Shown here: positions 12,906 through 14,868 of the stretch, in pieces | Layout of the letters: each line of letters begins with the position of its first letter | Position numbering within the stretch: position 1 is the stretch's first letter | Assembly (NCBI GenBank): GCA_903873045.1 | Contig: CAIQND010000129.1 | Span: 1-14,868, forward strand | Reading direction: 5' to 3' | Length of the DNA: 14,868 nt | From: an uncultured Methylococcaceae bacterium | Lineage (GTDB): Bacteria > Pseudomonadota > Gammaproteobacteria > Methylococcales > Methylomonadaceae | Position numbers and translations under genes: made by a program | The notes under the pieces: model-generated | Databases searched by the model: none | What the model was told of the DNA's origin: nothing | Seen by the model: only the letters and a program-made list of their open reading frames with translations

Positions 12906-14868
12906 TTAGCTTAATTTACCATGGCAAAGCTTGTATTTTTTTCCTGACCCACAAGGGCAAGGATCATTACGGCCTACTTTAGTGCCTTCTCTTACAAAAG
13001 GGTGCTCTGGTACGGCAGCGGCCTCTTCTTCAGCGGCAACCAGTGACTCGTCATAAGTACCCAGAGCTGGCGCTGCGGCATGTTCAAAGCGCATTTCCCT
13101 TGGTGTCTGCATTTGCTCATCAATGGCCAGAACATCTTCTTCCTGACGAACTTGAACTTTGAACAGAATCCCAATCACTTCATATTTGATATGCTCAAGC
13201 AGACTGGTGAACATTTCAAAAGCTTCGCGCTTGTATTCCTGCTTGGGATCTTTTTGCGCATAGCCTCTAAAATGGATACCCTGACGTAAATAATCCATCG
13301 CCGCCAGATGTTCTTTCCAGCTGGTATCCAACACTTGCAGCATCACCGATTTTTCAAAATGCTGTAATACCTCTTTAGTGATCTGGTGCTCTTTTTCTTT
13401 GTGATTCTGTTCCAGAATATCAATAATGCGGGTTCGCAAAGACATTTCCTGCAAGTTATGATCGTCATCCAGCATACGCTGCACGGATGTTTGAACATTA
13501 AACTCTTGATGCAAATGCTCTTCCAGACCCTTTATATCCCATTGTTCAGCCATCGTTTTTGGCGGAATATACTGGGTAATCACATTATTAACGACATCTT
13601 TACGTATCGCTGTGATAATCTCGGAAATTTCTTCGGCCGCCATCAACTCATTACGTTGAGCGTAAACTACTTTACGTTGATCATTGGCGACATCGTCATA
13701 AGCCAAAATTTCTTTACGTATATCAAAATTGCGGCCTTCAACCTTGCGCTGCGCATTTTCAATAGACCGGGTTACCCAAGGATGCTCAATAGCCTCCCCA
13801 TCACCCATACCCAGCTTCTTCATCAAACCGGACACACGATCAGAGGCAAAAATACGCATCAAATCATCTTGCAGGGATAAATAAAAGCGTGTCGAACCAG
13901 GATCACCCTGGCGACCGGAACGGCCTCTTAATTGATTATCTATTCGGCGTGACTCATGACGCTCCGACCCAATAACATGCAAACCGCCATTGGCAAGCAC
14001 TTCATTATGCCTGTCCAGCCATGCGCCCCGTACTCTTCCTTTTTCAGCGTCACTGGCATCTTCGCCTAACAGTTTAAGCTCGGCATCCAGATTACCACCC
14101 AAGACAATATCAGTACCCCGACCCGCCATATTGGTAGCGATAGTGACGGCACCAGGCATACCGGCCTGTTCAATAATATTAGCTTCACGTTCGTGTTGCT
14201 TGGCATTCAGCACTTCGTGTTTAATGCCTTGTTTTTTAAGCAATTCAGAAAGACGTTCAGAATTTTCAATGGAGGTGGTTCCCACTAAAACCGGCTGTCC
14301 ACGGCTAACACAGCTTTTAATATCATCCGCAACAGCGATGTATTTTTCATCGGTGGTCAAATAAACCATGTCACCCAAATCTTTGCGAATCATGGGGCGA
14401 TGCGTTGGCACGACCACCACTTCAAGACCATAAATCTTGTTCAGCTCAAACGCTTCGGTATCGGCCGTACCGGTCATACCTGAAAGTTTGTCGTACAAGC
14501 GGAAATAGTTTTGGAAGGTAATGGATGCCAGCGTCTGGTTTTCACTATTAATAGTGACATGTTCTTTCGCTTCGATAGCTTGATGCAAGCCTTCAGACCA
14601 ACGTCGACCCGGCATTATTCGACCGGTAAACTCATCAACAATAACCACTTCATTATTGGCGACGATGTAATCAACGTCTTTTTTGAACAAGACATGTCCA
14701 CGTAATGACGCGTTTAAGTAATGCATAAGGCGAATATTAGCCGCATCATAAAGGCTGGTTCCTTCAGCCATTAAGCCCTGCTCAAGCATTAGACGCTCAA
14801 TGCATTCATGACCTGCTTCGGTCAAATAGACCTGGCGTATCTTTTCATCAACCGTGTAATCGCCCGGA
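12906..14868 (-). CDS. secA: SecA preprotein translocase ATPase, partial (5' end outside window)
   Basis: SecA drives secreted proteins through SecYEG. About 653 C-terminal residues are present of the roughly 900 usual. The frame stays open to the window edge (PGDYTVDEKIRQVYLTEAGHE), so the apparent TTG start at 14825 is not a real start and nucleotide-binding domain 1 lies outside. Visible parts are most of the preprotein cross-linking domain, the TLASITFQNYFRLY and GMTGTADTEA region, NBD2 with GTTSIENSE, ATNMAGRGTDI and GRSGRQGDPGSTRFYLSL, the helical scaffold and wing domains, and a SEC-C tail CPCGSGKKYKLCH that binds zinc and contacts SecB and ribosomes. The acidic linker before the tail (ESLVAAEEEAAAVPEH) is usual. 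No defect is seen. A strong terminator follows. Confidence 0.97.
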   Translation of the reverse strand, partial: PGDYTVDEKIRQVYLTEAGHECIERLMLEQGLMAEGTSLYDAANIRLMHYLNASLRGHVLFKKDVDYIVANNEVVIVDEFTGRIMPGRRWSEGLHQAIEAKEHVTINSENQTLASITFQNYFRLYDKLSGMTGTADTEAFELNKIYGLEVVVVPTHRPMIRKDLGDMVYLTTDEKYIAVADDIKSCVSRGQPVLVGTTSIENSERLSELLKKQGIKHEVLNAKQHEREANIIEQAGMPGAVTIATNMAGRGTDIVLGGNLDAELKLLGEDASDAEKGRVRGAWLDRHNEVLANGGLHVIGSERHESRRIDNQLRGRSGRQGDPGSTRFYLSLQDDLMRIFASDRVSGLMKKLGMGDGEAIEHPWVTRSIENAQRKVEGRNFDIRKEILAYDDVANDQRKVVYAQRNELMAAEEISEIITAIRKDVVNNVITQYIPPKTMAEQWDIKGLEEHLHQEFNVQTSVQRMLDDDHNLQEMSLRTRIIDILEQNHKEKEHQITKEVLQHFEKSVMLQVLDTSWKEHLAAMDYLRQGIHFRGYAQKDPKQEYKREAFEMFTSLLEHIKYEVIGILFKVQVRQEEDVLAIDEQMQTPREMRFEHAAAPALGTYDESLVAAEEEAAAVPEHPFVREGTKVGRNDPCPCGSGKKYKLCHGKLS

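Noticed and set aside
13386..13880. 164-codon plus-strand frame inside secA
   Set aside because: It is antisense to highly conserved secA coding sequence.

Overview
The window looks like chromosomal DNA of a gammaproteobacterial methanotroph or methylotroph (order Methylococcales is my best guess). The evidence is a formaldehyde-activating enzyme gene (fae, tetrahydromethanopterin-linked C1 pathway) together with a typical gammaproteobacterial SecA C-terminus with the SEC-C zinc motif. No marker gene fixes the genus. By eye the DNA is moderately AT-rich, and most AT-rich around 3.4-4.5 kb.

Layout. (1) 254-3753: a run of minus-strand accessory genes. These are a BASS-family transporter, a stand-alone FtsH/M41-like zinc metalloprotease domain protein, a MORN/YwqK-type repeat lipoprotein encoded by a 72-bp tandem DNA repeat, and a small hypothetical protein. 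A stray half-unit of the 72-bp repeat lies just outside the lipoprotein gene. (2) 3754-4485: a regulatory zone with a cluster of GGTT-N6-AACC sites, a good sigma-54-type -24/-12 promoter and a 58-residue exported peptide, leading into (3) fae at 4486-5064. (4) 5294-11015: a complete tripartite RND efflux operon (lipoprotein adaptor, HAE1-type pump, NodT/TolC-type outer-membrane lipoprotein), with no regulator gene beside it in the window. (5) About 11085-11212: a decayed 3' end of a second fae gene, so the efflux operon sits between an intact and a broken fae in the same orientation. (6) 11325-11897: a DUF2780 exported protein, convergent with a small Tyr/Asn/Gln-rich lipoprotein gene (12065-12367, minus). 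(7) 12368-12905: no gene; it holds a short element with inverted ends resembling RAYT/REP-type repeats, a second structured repeat and the secA terminator. (8) 12906-14868: the 3' two-thirds of secA, minus strand, cut by the window edge.

How it fits together. Fae condenses formaldehyde with tetrahydromethanopterin. Its upstream control region and exported peptide suggest a sigma-54-controlled fae unit. The RND operon would export a toxic or hydrophobic compound across both membranes; nothing in the sequence names the substrate. The fae remnant downstream of the pump suggests that the operon entered, or rearranged, a locus with two fae copies. I see no CRISPR array, rRNA, tRNA, intact transposase or phage gene. 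The most unusual points are the fae-efflux-fae-relic arrangement, the operator cluster with the sigma-54 promoter, and a 23-bp secA terminator stem whose arm differences all become G-U pairs only in the secA-sense RNA.
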